Assembly (NCBI GenBank): GCA_003049465.1
Contig: PYSS01000002.1
Coordinates: forward strand, 682,001-746,000
From: Magnaporthiopsis rhizophila
Taxonomy: Eukaryota; Ascomycota; Sordariomycetes; Magnaporthales; Magnaporthaceae
Direction: 5' to 3'
Length of the DNA: 64,000 nt
Shown here: positions 10,987 to 21,783 of the stretch, piece by piece
Layout: each line of letters opens with the position of its first letter
Numbering within the stretch: position 1 is the stretch's first letter
The notes under the pieces: model-generated
Told to the model about the DNA's origin: nothing
Database searches by the model: none
Seen by the model: the letters and a program-made list of their open reading frames with translations, nothing else
Made by a program: the position numbers and the translations under genes

Positions 10987-11853
10987 ATGTTGCTTCACCA
11001 AGCGCTTGTGTTTGCAGCTCTAGCCTCTACTAGTCCATTGGAGTCCCGCCACAAGCGCAACAACAATGAACATGCCTGGGGGACCTTGTCCAAACCCGTC
11101 ATGACCGAGCCTGCGATGTCTCGGGAGTTACATCGTCGGCGCCCGCCTCCTACTAGCTACCCCAGCCCTACGACGCTTTCCACGCTGCACAGCTACTCCA
11201 TTGAGACGAGTGGCTATTTCAGCTTTCCTGCCCCCATTCCGCTTCCATTCAGTCAGCCCTACAACCTGACCCAGACAGGCATGACCATCGAGCCGCGGCC
11301 GACACCGACGGCAACTTATCCCGCCACCGTGGTCCGGACCGTCATCATTTACGAGTCCATGGAGCCCTGGCCTCTTCCTCCACTCAACGCTACGGACTAC
11401 CTCACCTTCATCCTCCATCCTCCCCGGCCAACGGACCTGCCTAGCACAATGAGCAGCAAGGCCGAGATCCCTTGCGTTGCGGACTGCTCGTCCGCGGCTG
11501 CGTGGAGGCCAGACGACTGGTGCACGGCGCGCGGCTTCGCGACTGGCTGCCTGGGCCAGTGCGAACTCAAGGACGGCGTCTTCTGGTGCCTGAGGCGGTA
11601 TCCCATCGGCTCGCTAAACGGGGCGCCCGACCTCGCGCTGCAGTACTGGAGGGGCAGGGTCTGCTGGTGGGGCAAAGGGGACGACACGTTCGACTCGGAC
11701 TGGAACAGCAGCTTCGAGACGCTCGGGGAGCCTTGCCGGGTGGGCGACAACCCGGTCCGGTGCAAGCCGTGTGACGGCGTCGACTACGGGCAGGACGGCA
11801 GTCATCCGTTCACTGATCCCGACCCCATCCAGTTTGACGAGAGTAGGCGTTGA
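10987..11853 (+). CDS. Secreted cysteine-rich hypothetical protein
   Basis: A single-exon gene of 288 aa. The first ~20 residues (MLLHQALVFAALAST) look like a signal peptide, followed by a dibasic HKR site that could be cut by a Kex2-type protease. The middle is Pro/Ser/Thr-rich, and the C-terminal third carries ten cysteines (for example PCVADC, TGCLGQC, CKPCDG), a count compatible with five disulfides. Three N-glycosylation sequons are visible: NLT, NAT and NSS. This layout fits an extracellular, wall-associated or effector-like protein. No known domain was recognised and no function is proposed. It is the only intact gene in the 8-17 kb block of relics. Confidence 0.72.
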   Translation: MLLHQALVFAALASTSPLESRHKRNNNEHAWGTLSKPVMTEPAMSRELHRRRPPPTSYPSPTTLSTLHSYSIETSGYFSFPAPIPLPFSQPYNLTQTGMTIEPRPTPTATYPATVVRTVIIYESMEPWPLPPLNATDYLTFILHPPRPTDLPSTMSSKAEIPCVADCSSAAAWRPDDWCTARGFATGCLGQCELKDGVFWCLRRYPIGSLNGAPDLALQYWRGRVCWWGKGDDTFDSDWNSSFETLGEPCRVGDNPVRCKPCDGVDYGQDGSHPFTDPDPIQFDESRR

Positions 11854-12381
11854 TCAGGGTCTCGGGCAAGAGCTTGGTATTGGTTTTAGCCCTGGAATGG
11901 AAATTACAATGCTGGCTCTTCGCGGCCATATTACCCCCAAGGCACCTGCCGCCCAGCGGCTGTGTGAATCTGCGGCAATGGTCTGGGCGTTTATTAAACT
12001 GCACTTTGCATGGCCGCGTCTGCGGGGAATAGTAAAATCTCTCCCTTGACCACGAGATGGACACAACCGGTAGACATGGCGATTCTGCCTTTTTGCCCTT
12101 CCGCTACAGCAACTGGACGACCGTCTTTCCAGCCAGCCTTTAGACCGGAAACTTGGGTCGATGGTACGCTCGGCCGGGCCGGATGCCGGGTTCGTGGAGA
12201 ACCACCATGGACGCCGGCTGCTTGCTGCAATGGGCATGGCTCGGAGTGGAGATTCTCCCATCACGGGGAACGCATGTTCGGGGCTGGCCGCGCGTTCTAC
12301 CGACGGGCGTGCCGCATTATGCGCATTGCGATTTGATGGCTCTTCGCATACCTTTGCTGCCAGCTTGATCTCGCGTGTGGT
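11854..12381. other. Intergenic, 3' flank of the secreted-protein gene
   Basis: About 530 bp. It may include more diverged upstream parts of the P450 relic that follows, but I could not recognise any P450 motif here. Confidence 0.45.
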
Positions 12382-12808
12382 TTGGGCTGGCAGACATGGG
12401 GCCCACAACAATCATGCCCGCACTTGATCTTCAACCCGGGCCGTTGGCTGGCCGGCGACCTGGCCAGGAGCGGCGGCGCGACCGGCAACTACGCGAACCT
12501 GACGTTCCTGCACGGTACCGACACCCCCCTCCCCCTACTCCTCCTCCTCCTCCTCCTCTCTCCCTCCCCACGATCCCTCCTGTCTGTCAGCCTGCCTCGC
12601 TGCCGTGTGGCGGCTAACGCGAGCAGACCCTCAAAAACAAACATGCATCAAAGGGCCCCGCTCCTGCATCGGAGCCAGCTTTGCGCGCGCGGAATTCGTC
12701 TGCCTCGTCGTAGTCCTTGTCGGCAGTCTGGAGGTTTCGTTTGCCAAGCCCGGCGGCGACGGCCTAGAGCAGCTGAAAGGCGGTATCACGCATGGGGTGC
12801 GGGACTAA
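12382..12808 (+). pseudogene. Cytochrome P450 C-terminal relic (heme-binding region)
   Basis: Two pieces join across a likely intron at 12515-12653 (139 nt, GTACCG...AAAG). Piece one contains TWGPQQ and IFNPGRWLAG, the aromatic 'FxPxRW' region, then GGATGNYANLTFLHG. Piece two continues GPRSCIGASFARAEFVCLVV and stops at 12806-12808. Together they give LTFLHGPRSCIGASF, the P450 heme-ligand motif FxxGxRxCxG with its Cys. The 350 or so residues of oxygen-binding and K-helix sequence expected upstream are absent or unrecognisable, so this is a truncated remnant. The intron is long for this window and contains a CTC-repeat tract near 12540, suggesting decay or expansion. In life P450s are ER-membrane mono-oxygenases. 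Confidence 0.8.
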
Positions 12809-13629
12809 TTGCGGCTGAAGACAAGGCGGGTGGGTGGTATGGAAGTCTGGTGAAAGATAAAAAAAAAACGAGCCGGGTTTGGCCTACCACGGACGGGACT
12901 GGCCCGGCAGGATTGATTGATGATGTGGCCGCTGTAGGGAATGCTGGACGCAGTGTGACGACCTGCTTCATTGGAGAGATAAGCATTTATGCACGTCTCG
13001 GCAGCCTGCACCCACAGTATCCTTCTTTTCCCCGTGGTGCGCACAAGACGGCGTTGGCATTACATTGGCAATGACGAGCTTGCCGGCCATGGCCTGCTTT
13101 AGATCACGCACTAGAATCCGCAAGGCCACCGGGAGGTCGGACGCTGAGATGCATAGCATGCCGCGAAGAGACAGCCCTGTGCTGCTAGAATGTTAGGAGC
13201 TCAAGTTCCCTCACATGTGCATGGGCACGAGAACTGGATCTGGTAGGATGGTAGACCACCCGGACTACTCACTGGAGTTGGTGATGGACAGGCTGCCCAC
13301 GCAATTCGCGTGGGGAAGGAGGGCGGATATTGGCACCAGTAGGAATGCGCACATTGATGTATATAGACAAAGGGAAGAGAAAGAGGGTGTGGATGGACGC
13401 GGGGTTTTCGGACTGAAGGAGGGACAGGGCGGCAAAGGGCCCCAACGTGAGCGGTTGTGAATCGTTGCCGTCCACTCCTCTTATTAATATCCGTTCTGTT
13501 TGAGCCGAGCAGCGTCCCCAAACTACACTCACTCACCGTTCAACGAGTTGCCGGCCTCGGTTGAAATGGAGCCCCTAGGTGCCCTACCATAGGAGTAGAA
13601 GGCCTGTTTGTAATACAAGCGGCACAACT
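12809..13629. other. Intergenic between P450 and kinesin relics
   Basis: About 820 bp with a short A tract near 12861. Short open frames show no recognisable product. I see nothing further. Confidence 0.5.
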
Positions 13630-14343
13630 TCACGGCACCTTTGAATCTTTGCCTCGTTCCGGTAGCCCTGGAAAGCTCTCTGAAGCGACTAGACGTCGGT
13701 TACTTTTTCTGGGCGAGGTCAGCGGCGAGATCTTGTCGAGGTTCGCCAACTGGTTGGCGGTGGTGGACTGCCGGAGCAGACTCTGCTCGGCACGCTCGGC
13801 CTCTGCTTCCATAGGACGATTGAAGCGGAAAATGTGGAAGTCGCCGAGAATGATCCTGTATCCAGAGCGGAGCTGCTTGGGCTCTGTGATGCGCTTTCCG
13901 TTAGCCATGACCGCAGCGCCCTCTTTCGGGACCAGCGTGTCGGTGCGCGACTTGAATGGAGCGTTCATCGTTTGACATTAAAGGAGGAATATGAACAGAA
14001 GGATGAATATTTCCCCGAATGGAGGGCTCAAGGCGAACAAATAAGGCGGGCGTTGGTTTGGGGATTCAATGGAATGAGTCGCCTCGGCGGAGAGTCTCGG
14101 ATCAACTTTGGGCCGCTTCAAAGGGTCGAGCTTTTCCATCTTGGCCTCGAACTCTTTCCGCTGGACCGTCAGCTGCTTCTGCACGCCCGCCTTGGGCTGC
14201 ACCAGCGCGTCCTCCGTCTTGGCTTTCTCCTGTCGGATCACCTCGACCTCGACGTTGGCGGCTTCGGCGGTCTTGATCTGCTCCTGGTGCTCTTCCTTCT
14301 GCTTCTCCAGCTGGATCACATGATAGGGAGTGTCCCCATACAC
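13630..14343 (-). pseudogene. Kinesin-3 (Unc104/KIF1-type) fragments in permuted order
   Basis: Two minus-strand stretches are clear kinesin-3 pieces. At 13968-13630 the sequence TLVPKEGAAVMANGKRI then LRSGYRIILGDFHIFRFN and ERAEQSLLRQS is the second half of the FHA domain. At 14343-14089 the sequence LEKQKEEHQEQ, AEAANVEVEVIRQEKAKTED and KEFEAKMEKLDPLKRPK is the coiled coil that in fungal kinesin-3 lies C-terminal to the FHA domain. Here, reading along the strand, the coiled coil comes first. The motor domain, first half of FHA, and PH domain are missing, and the pieces are in different frames (a stop at 13978-13980 separates them). These are duplicated, rearranged fragments, not a working motor. 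A full-length copy is expected elsewhere in the genome. Confidence 0.82.
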
Positions 14344-14669
14344 AACCTAGCGCAAGAGCCGCGGCGGGTCGGACAAGCAGCCGCATTGGGGCCTGGAGGA
14401 GACATTATAGAACCACCACCTCGAAGTCCCTGCCAGGTCGACGGTGCCTACGCGGCCTCCCGTTTGGACAGCCGGGCAAGGATGGACGCAGGGATATGAC
14501 GGGAAGGGAAAGCACCGGAAACCGGGCCTCTGGCTAATCTGGGCTCGTCCCCTCTCCTGGCAGCGCAACGGCGGCCGCATTCTCGTCCTGGCAGGGAGCC
14601 CGCATAAAGGTCGGCAAAGATCGGGGGGAAGGTCGAAGCGATGTTGGCTGTGAATGTGTCGTGGGTTTG

Positions 14670-14717
14670 CGTTGGTGTGGGAAGGAGGTGGTGGCGTTGG
14701 TGTGGGAAGGAGGTGGT
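14670..14717. repeat. Two tandem 24-bp copies
   Basis: The unit beginning CGTTGGTGTGGGAAGGAGGT is repeated twice head to tail, starting at 14670 and 14694. It lies just outside the MITE-like element. Confidence 0.75.
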
Positions 14718-14748
14718 GTCGTGGTGATTTTATCCGTGAGTACGTACC

Positions 14749-14959
14749 TACCTATAGCGCGAGACCCGATTTTTGGCGGACGCTAAAAAGCGTTTATAGA
14801 CGTACCTTTGCCGTCCGCAGACGCTTTTTTATCGTCCGTGGACGCTTTTTTACCGTCCGCAGACGCGTTTTTTCAGCACAAACGTGTGAATGGACAGTGA
14901 AGGTACGTCTATAAACGCTTCGTAGCGCCCGCCAAAAAATGGGTTCTCACGCTATGGTA
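14749..14959. mobile_element. MITE-like inverted-repeat element
   Basis: Two 60-bp arms at 14749-14808 and 14900-14959 are inverted copies of each other with only about eight differences; the innermost 17 bp (ending ATAGACGTACCTT) match perfectly. The outer ends read TATAGCG(C/T)GAGA on each arm and are bounded by TA, consistent with a TA target-site duplication of the Tc1/mariner-pogo type. The 91-bp middle holds three 21-bp direct repeats starting at 14812, 14833 and 14854, each containing a small palindrome of the type CGTCCGTGGACG. There is no transposase. It is placed between the kinesin-3 fragments and the FHA-kinase pseudogene. Confidence 0.72.
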
Positions 14960-15235
14960 GGCGCCTATTCGGATATGTGGTGAAGGGAAAGGGAGAAGAA
15001 GAAAAAGTGCGCTTGAATAGTCGTTAGAAACAAGACGACAGAAGAACGTTAGATGACTGGTATTTCGCAGGCTGGTAGCATTCGGCAAAGACAATGGGTC
15101 AGTAAGGCTGGAATGCGCGAAGGTCGCACGAAGGCTGCAAGGGACCGCCACGACGCCTAGAACAAAACCGATACACCAAAAAAAGTATCCCCGGCCAAAC
15201 AAAACTCCTTAAGCAGGTCAAGCAAAAAAATACAA

Positions 15236-15460
15236 TCAAGTGGAAAATATAAAAAATTAGGAAAGGAAATAAGAAGAGAAAAACAAAGGAAATAGGAAAG
15301 GAAATAAGAAAAGAAATAAGAAAGGGAATAGAAAGGGAATAGAAAGGGAATAGAAAGGGAATAGAAAGGGAATAAGAAAGGTAATAGGAAAGGTAATAGG
15401 AAGGAGATAGGAAAGGAAATAGGAAAGGTACCAGGAAAGGAACTAGGAAAGGAAATCCTT
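15236..15460. repeat. Purine-rich minisatellite
   Basis: A roughly 220-bp tract almost free of C on this strand, built from variants of GGAAATAGGAAA. It includes five perfect tandem copies of the 11-mer AGAAAGGGAAT near 15322-15376. It lies about 230 bp upstream of the broken FHA kinase. An open frame across it on the other strand is low-complexity Phe/Leu/Ser and is not a gene. Confidence 0.85.
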
Positions 15461-15690
15461 TTTAAATGGGGTTGTTTGTTGCTGCCCATGTACCAAGTGT
15501 GACAATAAAAAAGCAAACCGTGAAAGGTAGGTAGGAAGCGCCGGATACTAAATCTGTGACATATATTCCAGCCGCCCGGCCACGCAGACCAGGAAAAGAG
15601 CGATACACTCAAGGCCACTTCCTCGCACTTAAAATCGCCTGCTTACTTTCTGTCCCTTCACAATCAGCGGAATCAACAACTCCAGAAACC

Positions 15691-17455
15691 ATGGCAGACC
15701 TCGATTCCGTGGCATACCTGTACCCGGCAGAGGTCTCAGAGAAAACACAGAAAGTTATCAAGGACCCCCTTAACCAAAGCAGGTTTCTTCCACCACGTCT
15801 CCGAGAAACACCGTCCGGCAGCACGACCCCGGCCTCGTTGCAGGATTCGGACGATGACGAAACGCAATCGGCGTCTAGTCGGGAGCACGGCCCTCTGGCA
15901 TTTTTGCCCTGTCTCGAGATACGGCTCGACGTCGTCCCCAGGGGCCATCACGGCATCGTTGCCGGCTGCGACCCCAGCGCGGATATCGTGCTCCCAAAAA
16001 TGCAAGGGATCAGCTATCATCACTTCTCTATAACCTTCAACGACGACTACCGTCTCATCGTGAAGGATCTCGGATCACAGAGGGGAACGGCCGTCCTGTA
16101 CGACCGGCCTGGCGAGCCCCAGGACGATGAACGGCCGCGGACTGGCGTGAAATGAATCGTCGGCGGCGATGATTTCCTCAAAGACACCAACAGCATCACC
16201 ATCTCTGCTTGCCGACACTCCGGTTCCAGATCGCCGCGAGGTCGTTCGATCGGAACTCGGAAGCTTTCAGGGCCAAGGTTGACAAGTTTCGCGCCGGCTC
16301 AGGCGGCCTTGAGGAGATGCTCGAAGGGGCCGGCATCCGCCCGGCGACCCGCCTGCCAACCGCGGCGCAAACTCCCACCAAGAACAGGTTGACTCTACCA
16401 AATATCTCGGCCAGGGGGGGTTCGCGACTGTTCGACAAGTCTGGGCCGCCTCAACTGGGAGGCAGTACGTCTGCAAGCAGCCAAGAGAGGACAAGCAGAG
16501 TGACGGCGACCTCGAGCAGTGGCGCAACGAAGCCTCTCTGATGCGGCACATCTCCCATGTAAATGGGCGGCTTTTGCCTTTCGTGTACCTTCTTTTTTTC
16601 TTTTTCTTTTTTCCCCTGCGTCTAGGCTAATCCGCCGAAGCCGAGCATTGTCAAGCTCATGGGCTTCCGCGAGGGCCCACCGCCGTCACTGGAGCTTGAG
16701 TACTTCGAAGGCGGCTCGCTCCAGGGGGCTCTCAGGCAAAAACGGCTCTTCTCGGCAGTCCACTGCATCCAAATCTTGAGGCAGACCACGTCTGCGCTAG
16801 CCCATCTCCATGCGCGCAACATCACCCATCGTGACATCAGCCCTGGCAATATTCTTATCAAGCGGTTCGACTCTGACGAGATCATCGTCAAGCTGGGGGA
16901 CCTGGGACAGTTTCGAAGGGCGGGCCAGAACTCAACACTAGAGTGGGCACTCCTCCCTACCGGCCGCCCGAGTTTCACGAGTCCACCGGAAGGTACACCA
17001 AGTATGTGGACATCTGGTCTTTTGGCGTGGTTCTCGCTCAGCTGAAGTGCGGCCTCCCAGACCTGAGGAGCGGGCTCGGTGGCAGGCCTTGGTGTGAAGC
17101 TATTCGCAAGCGGCTTGAAGAACGTCAGGGAAAGACAAAGGACGAGTTGGTTGCCTTCCTACTAGAGAGCATGCTCTGCATGGAGCCGGAAAAGCGTAAG
17201 GACGCCAAGGCTTGCCACGGCGCGTCTCTGACGCTGCGGGCCACCGGCCAGGACGCCCCGGTAGGGGCGAGAGGGTGCAGTGACGGGCACGGCAGCGACC
17301 ACGGAGCGTCAACGATCCGCGGGCCTCGCCTGGCCCAAGTTGCGGCGGTTGAAGAAAAGGGGACAGGAAATGGGGACGCGCCGAGGGCTCAGTTGAGGGA
17401 AATGCTTTTTTCCCCGTTTTGTCGCGTGTCGGCTCCGTGGCTGGACGTCTCCTAG
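15691..17455 (+). pseudogene. FHA-domain serine/threonine protein kinase, disrupted
   Basis: ATG 15691 opens a frame with an FHA-like domain (IRLDVVPRGHHGIVAGC, YHHFSITFNDD, VKDLGSQRGTAVLYD) that meets TGA at 16153-16155, followed in the same frame by IVGGDDFL. A second frame continues SFDRNSEAFRAKVDKFRAG, and a third carries the kinase glycine loop YLGQGGFATV and VCK lysine up to HISH. A 67-nt intron (16559-16625) follows. Downstream come the catalytic loop HRDISPGNIL and DLG, then another frame change before GTPPYRPPEF and KYVDIWSFGVVLAQL. So there is one nonsense codon and at least two frameshifts inside an otherwise well-kept kinase. The first break could instead be an odd intron (16147-16229). 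The gene looks recently dead; assembly indels are the alternative. Confidence 0.78.
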
Positions 17456-20386
17456 ATAGGTAGCCTGTAGTCTTCTCCCTGGCTAAGGGCCGCTACGCGC
17501 TTGCGGTTGAGGCTGCCGAGCTGCTCCCAGTCACCGAACAGGCCCCGGGCCGACGAAGCTCGGCGTCGTATGCTCATTGAACCTGAGGATCCGGAGAGAG
17601 GCCATTTTGGAAAGGACCATAGTAGCAGCTGCCCACGTGCTTGTTCGGTAGCTGGCACGCTTCGTCCGATCTATGTACGTATGTGTGTGTCTGACAGGTT
17701 GCCGGTTGTTCTTCGTACCTTGAACGCCGAAGGTCACTGCCTGGATATTTAAGCTGGAAAGGCAAAGGAAGCTCAATATCATCTGCTGTGGTCGCGTGTT
17801 TCCGCCCCAACGGGTATCACCAGCGCTTCTGATAGCATCATGTCAGACATCGAAAGAGAGAGCGACCATACGTCGCTTTGAGCCCACGATCTAATGCCGG
17901 CAGGAAAACTCGGGACCCTCCTCTCCGAGCACCAGCCGGCATTCCAAAAGAGGTCACCCATCGGTCGAACGTGGGAAAAGCTTATATAAAAAGCGCAGCG
18001 TGGGGTTCTATTTTACGCAGCGTGCGTATCCGAGCTTGGCAGGGACACTGACAGCCACACGTACATGCACTCTACCCCATTCGAGCCCTTAGCCGAAAAG
18101 AAGGATTCTTATAACCTACATGAGTGTCAACAAGGGGAGAATGATGACCCAGCGGCTGTCCGTCCGCCATCGTAATAGATACGTCCCTAGCCATCTATGC
18201 ATGACTTCAAAGGTCTACCCATAGCTACCGTGCCGGTTCTCCGGTCGATCAACTTTCGATGAGGGGTCGTACGTCCATTTTCCATCCATGGTTGTCAACC
18301 GCTCCCCCGCATCCTGTCCACGCCCACCTCCCCCGCAGAAGGGCGGGCGGCTAGAGGATGGAAGGCAAGGTCCAGTCCGAGCGGCACGGTTCCCTGAAGG
18401 TGGCAATGCAAATGGGTATGCTGTAAACTGCAGAGCAAAACAGAGATGGCAGCCCTGGTGGAGTCGGTCCCCGCGCGCTCGCCCGAGGTTAACAGTATTT
18501 ACTGTATGTACAGGCAGCCGCAGGAATCCTGCAATGGCAAACGACGGAAAAATGTGTACCAAACGGGATGGAATGCCGCTTGGCGCCGCTCGTTTCTGGC
18601 CATGTACACCCAAGTCACTACCGAAATCAACAAGAGCGTATCATTCGTCAGGCGCATCATTTTCCTCGGTTGGCTCATTTTCCCCTCATGGGCAAATCAG
18701 GGTCCAAAGCCCGCTCTTTTCTTCTACTCCCACGCCAAAGGGGCGGCCAGTTACAGTACAGACTGGCTTTCTCGAGAAATGATCTTCAGCAATAGAAGGC
18801 AATAGTGATCGACAATGTTGCATCGCTTGCTTTTTTTGCCTCTCAACACAGCCCTTCTCGAATAACCACACCCCACGTTAGTCAGATGCAAGTCCACGAG
18901 GCGTCGGAGTCGGACCAGTGGTCCGGTTGCTGGCCGGCCTTAGGGAAGATGTTCCCGAGAGGTTAGAAGAAGTTTGGCCGAAGGTGCACGCGATATTCCC
19001 CGATCAGCGATGGCGACAGGCTGGCCGAACTGCGATGGAGCGAATGGACACCCCAGGGTTCACCCAAGAGGCAACTCTGGGCTACATTGGCCAAGCACAC
19101 ATCCTAACGTTGCAATCATGCAGACAACGCAAGAACGGTTACCTTGCCCTCCCCAGGCGCGCGGGATGTGCCCAGATCATTTGAGCGGGGTTCTAGCCCA
19201 AAGTCTAAGTGGAGATATGCGACTTTTTCTGCCTTGATATTGAGTTCGTAGAAGTGAGAAACCCGAAAGGGACCTATAAAAAAAAAAGAAAAAAAAAGCC
19301 GCACAAAGCTCTGGAGAGAATCGATCTAGCAAGGCGGGTTGCGAGCGAGCGGCGGCAAGCAAGAGGTAGGAAACACGAGAGTCTACCCGACGGCGGGGCT
19401 GTAGCCAGCTCTCTCGGCCCGGGAGCGACGCATCCTGCTGTCGGCCCCGTATCGCGAAGCAAAGCCAAGCCATGCCGACGACATGGGTCTGTAGACCGCT
19501 CCGTTTTCCAGCACGAAAGACAAAAGAGCCTCACATTATCCCACAATACGCGCTTACTGTATTTTCTCAAGCCATTGCGGGCCCGCCCTGCTCTCGCGGA
19601 AACCGATCCCGAGAGTCGAGGACTGCGTGCGGAATCGACTTCTCCCACCGCTTCCCATCTCCTTCTCAGCCCCGTTCACCGACGGTGGACACTGACCTCA
19701 ACAAGTCAAACCCTTTTTATTCTCGTCAACGCAAGTGAGACACACGTTCCCTGTTCTGGTGCTGTGTGCTGACTGCATACAACGAAGAGAAAAGAAAAAC
19801 TAGGGGCGGGGGAAAAGACGATGCCTCTCGGTGTGCCGCCCGGCTGCGTCCCGTGCTGACGATGCCCCGTGCGTTCGAAGGAGAAAAAGACCAGCAGAGA
19901 CATGCAGGACAGCGAAAGAGGAGGGGGCTGCGCTTGCCGGCCGCTCAAACCCCGGCCAGCGGGCGGCCCGGGCAGTCATGTGTGTGAGAGCTGTCGAAGA
20001 GGCGGGGTTACGAGGAACCCCGTGCCGCTGCAAAGACCCGATCCGACCTCTCTCCAACCCCCGACGATGCGGCCGCGGACCAAACCGGGCTAGCTGGCTT
20101 ATGGGGTTGTGCGACCGCCCATGGACCTGTGTGACATCATATATTAGATGTGAGTAAGAGGAAACCCAACCTCGCCACGGGCGGTGCGTCCTTCGGAACC
20201 AGACGGGCAGCGCAGGCAGCGCTCGCTGTGCCTCAGGGAAGCAGGGCCAAGGGGACAAAAGCTCCGTCAAGTTGTCTGGTTCTCTGTGCCGGCATCCTTC
20301 TCGCCTCGCTCCTACTGTCACCTTAATACATAACAAAAGGACACAAAGACACAAGTCAAAAGTCAAGGGCCATCATCGCGCGTCAA

Positions 20387-20420
20387 CCAAGCCTTTTCGT
20401 GCCCCAAGCCTTTTCGTGCC
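20387..20420. repeat. Perfect 17-bp tandem duplication
   Basis: The unit CCAAGCCTTTTCGTGCC occurs twice back to back (20387-20403 and 20404-20420). Confidence 0.85.
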
Positions 20421-20620
20421 GCAGACAGGGTGACAGCACATAGTTCCGCAGACCGGGGGATGGTTCGTCTCACGGGACACGACAGGTAAGCAAGGCATGC
20501 CCGTGATGCGAGAGCCCTGCACAAATTAATATACATATGCGAGGGAGGAAAAGGCCAAGACTGTGACTGTGACTGACTGGCGCGGGTTTGCTATTTTTGA
20601 CTCGAGCGCCCGGTCTGGAC

Positions 20621-20663
20621 GCCTGCCTGCCTGCCCGCCTGCCTGCCCGCCTGCCTGCCCGCC
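20621..20663. repeat. GCCT/GCCC simple repeat
   Basis: A tract of GCCTGCCTGCCC units repeated about three and a half times. On the opposite strand it reads as an artificial Gly/Arg/Ala repeat frame. Confidence 0.8.
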
Positions 20664-21749
20664 GTGCATTGTCCCACGTATGGTACATGTGGCGCGGTAC
20701 GGTGGGCAGGAATGGGAGACCTGCCACTGGTCAGAAAAGGTCTTAATAAGATATTCATTCATTCCTTCACACACCTGTACAGTAAAGATATAACAGGGTA
20801 GAGGTGTGAAAGAATGTGGGTGGGTTACCACGAGAAGAGACAGATGACCGGCTGGGCAATATAAAAAGATGACTAGATAGGTTCTGGCCCGACGCCTACA
20901 GCCCCAAGTTATGGCGATGGCTTCATGGTCAGCTGCGCTGCCAGCGGTATGGATACCTACCACTCGATACCGCCCCCAGATCAGCCTATAAGATGACCCC
21001 ACGCACAAACCCCTCAGGATCTCGACAGGAGCCCTTGCATCTCGTACGTCGAGTGCATATTCGTCATGTTCGTACTGGCCCGCGCAGCCGTCCATCGCTA
21101 GCGTGCCTTCTTTCGCCATTCCTCCCTATCCTGGTACCAGGGCATTCCAGAAGGCGAGCCAGTAAAACGGTCGGTCAGCAGGCAGGAAAGAAAAAAAGAG
21201 GAGAGCTTTTTGTCGCCTCGAGCATGTATGTAACGTAACGCAACGTTGCATCGACCTACGGAGGCTGGCCTCTTCTAATCACTGACGAATCAGAGAGCGG
21301 GGTGTGGGAATTCCGATCGTCCAACAGAAAGGCTCGATGCGAGCCAAAATGTGCGCTCTGGAGCCAATCGCCAATCACCAACCCTGCCGTCAGCCGGCCC
21401 AGGCCGTCCCCTTTTTTTTCTACTAGTACAGATAGGGGATATTATGTTAGGCCGTTCAGGCCATTGGAACCGGGACATTAATCGTTTGATGCGAACCGGT
21501 GGTGAATGGAGAACAAGAGAGAGAGAGGGGGGGGCTGAGGGCAAATCTCGCGGGGTTCCCTCGGAACGAACGGGGAGGCGGTGAGAGGCAGTGCCGTTGA
21601 GGGGAAATAGCTGGGTCATTGTGACGAAGCGAGTGAGTGGCCAGGAAGAAGGCAGGGAAGTTCGGTTCGCCAATGCCACATTTTGCAGTGCCGGTTCCCG
21701 AAGAAGGATGAGGACGAGAAGACAGAGAGGAAAGCAAGCGGCCATACTA

Positions 21750-21783
21750 GTGGTAGTGATGGTGGTGGTGGTAGTAGTGGTGG
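21750..21783. repeat. Imperfect TGG/TAG trinucleotide repeat
   Basis: Short G+T-rich trinucleotide repeat with occasional A substitutions (GTGGTGGTGGTAGTAGTGG). Confidence 0.75.

Noticed and set aside
15157..15618. 153-codon Phe/Leu/Ser-rich minus-strand frame resembling a membrane protein
   Set aside because: It is the translation of the purine-rich minisatellite.
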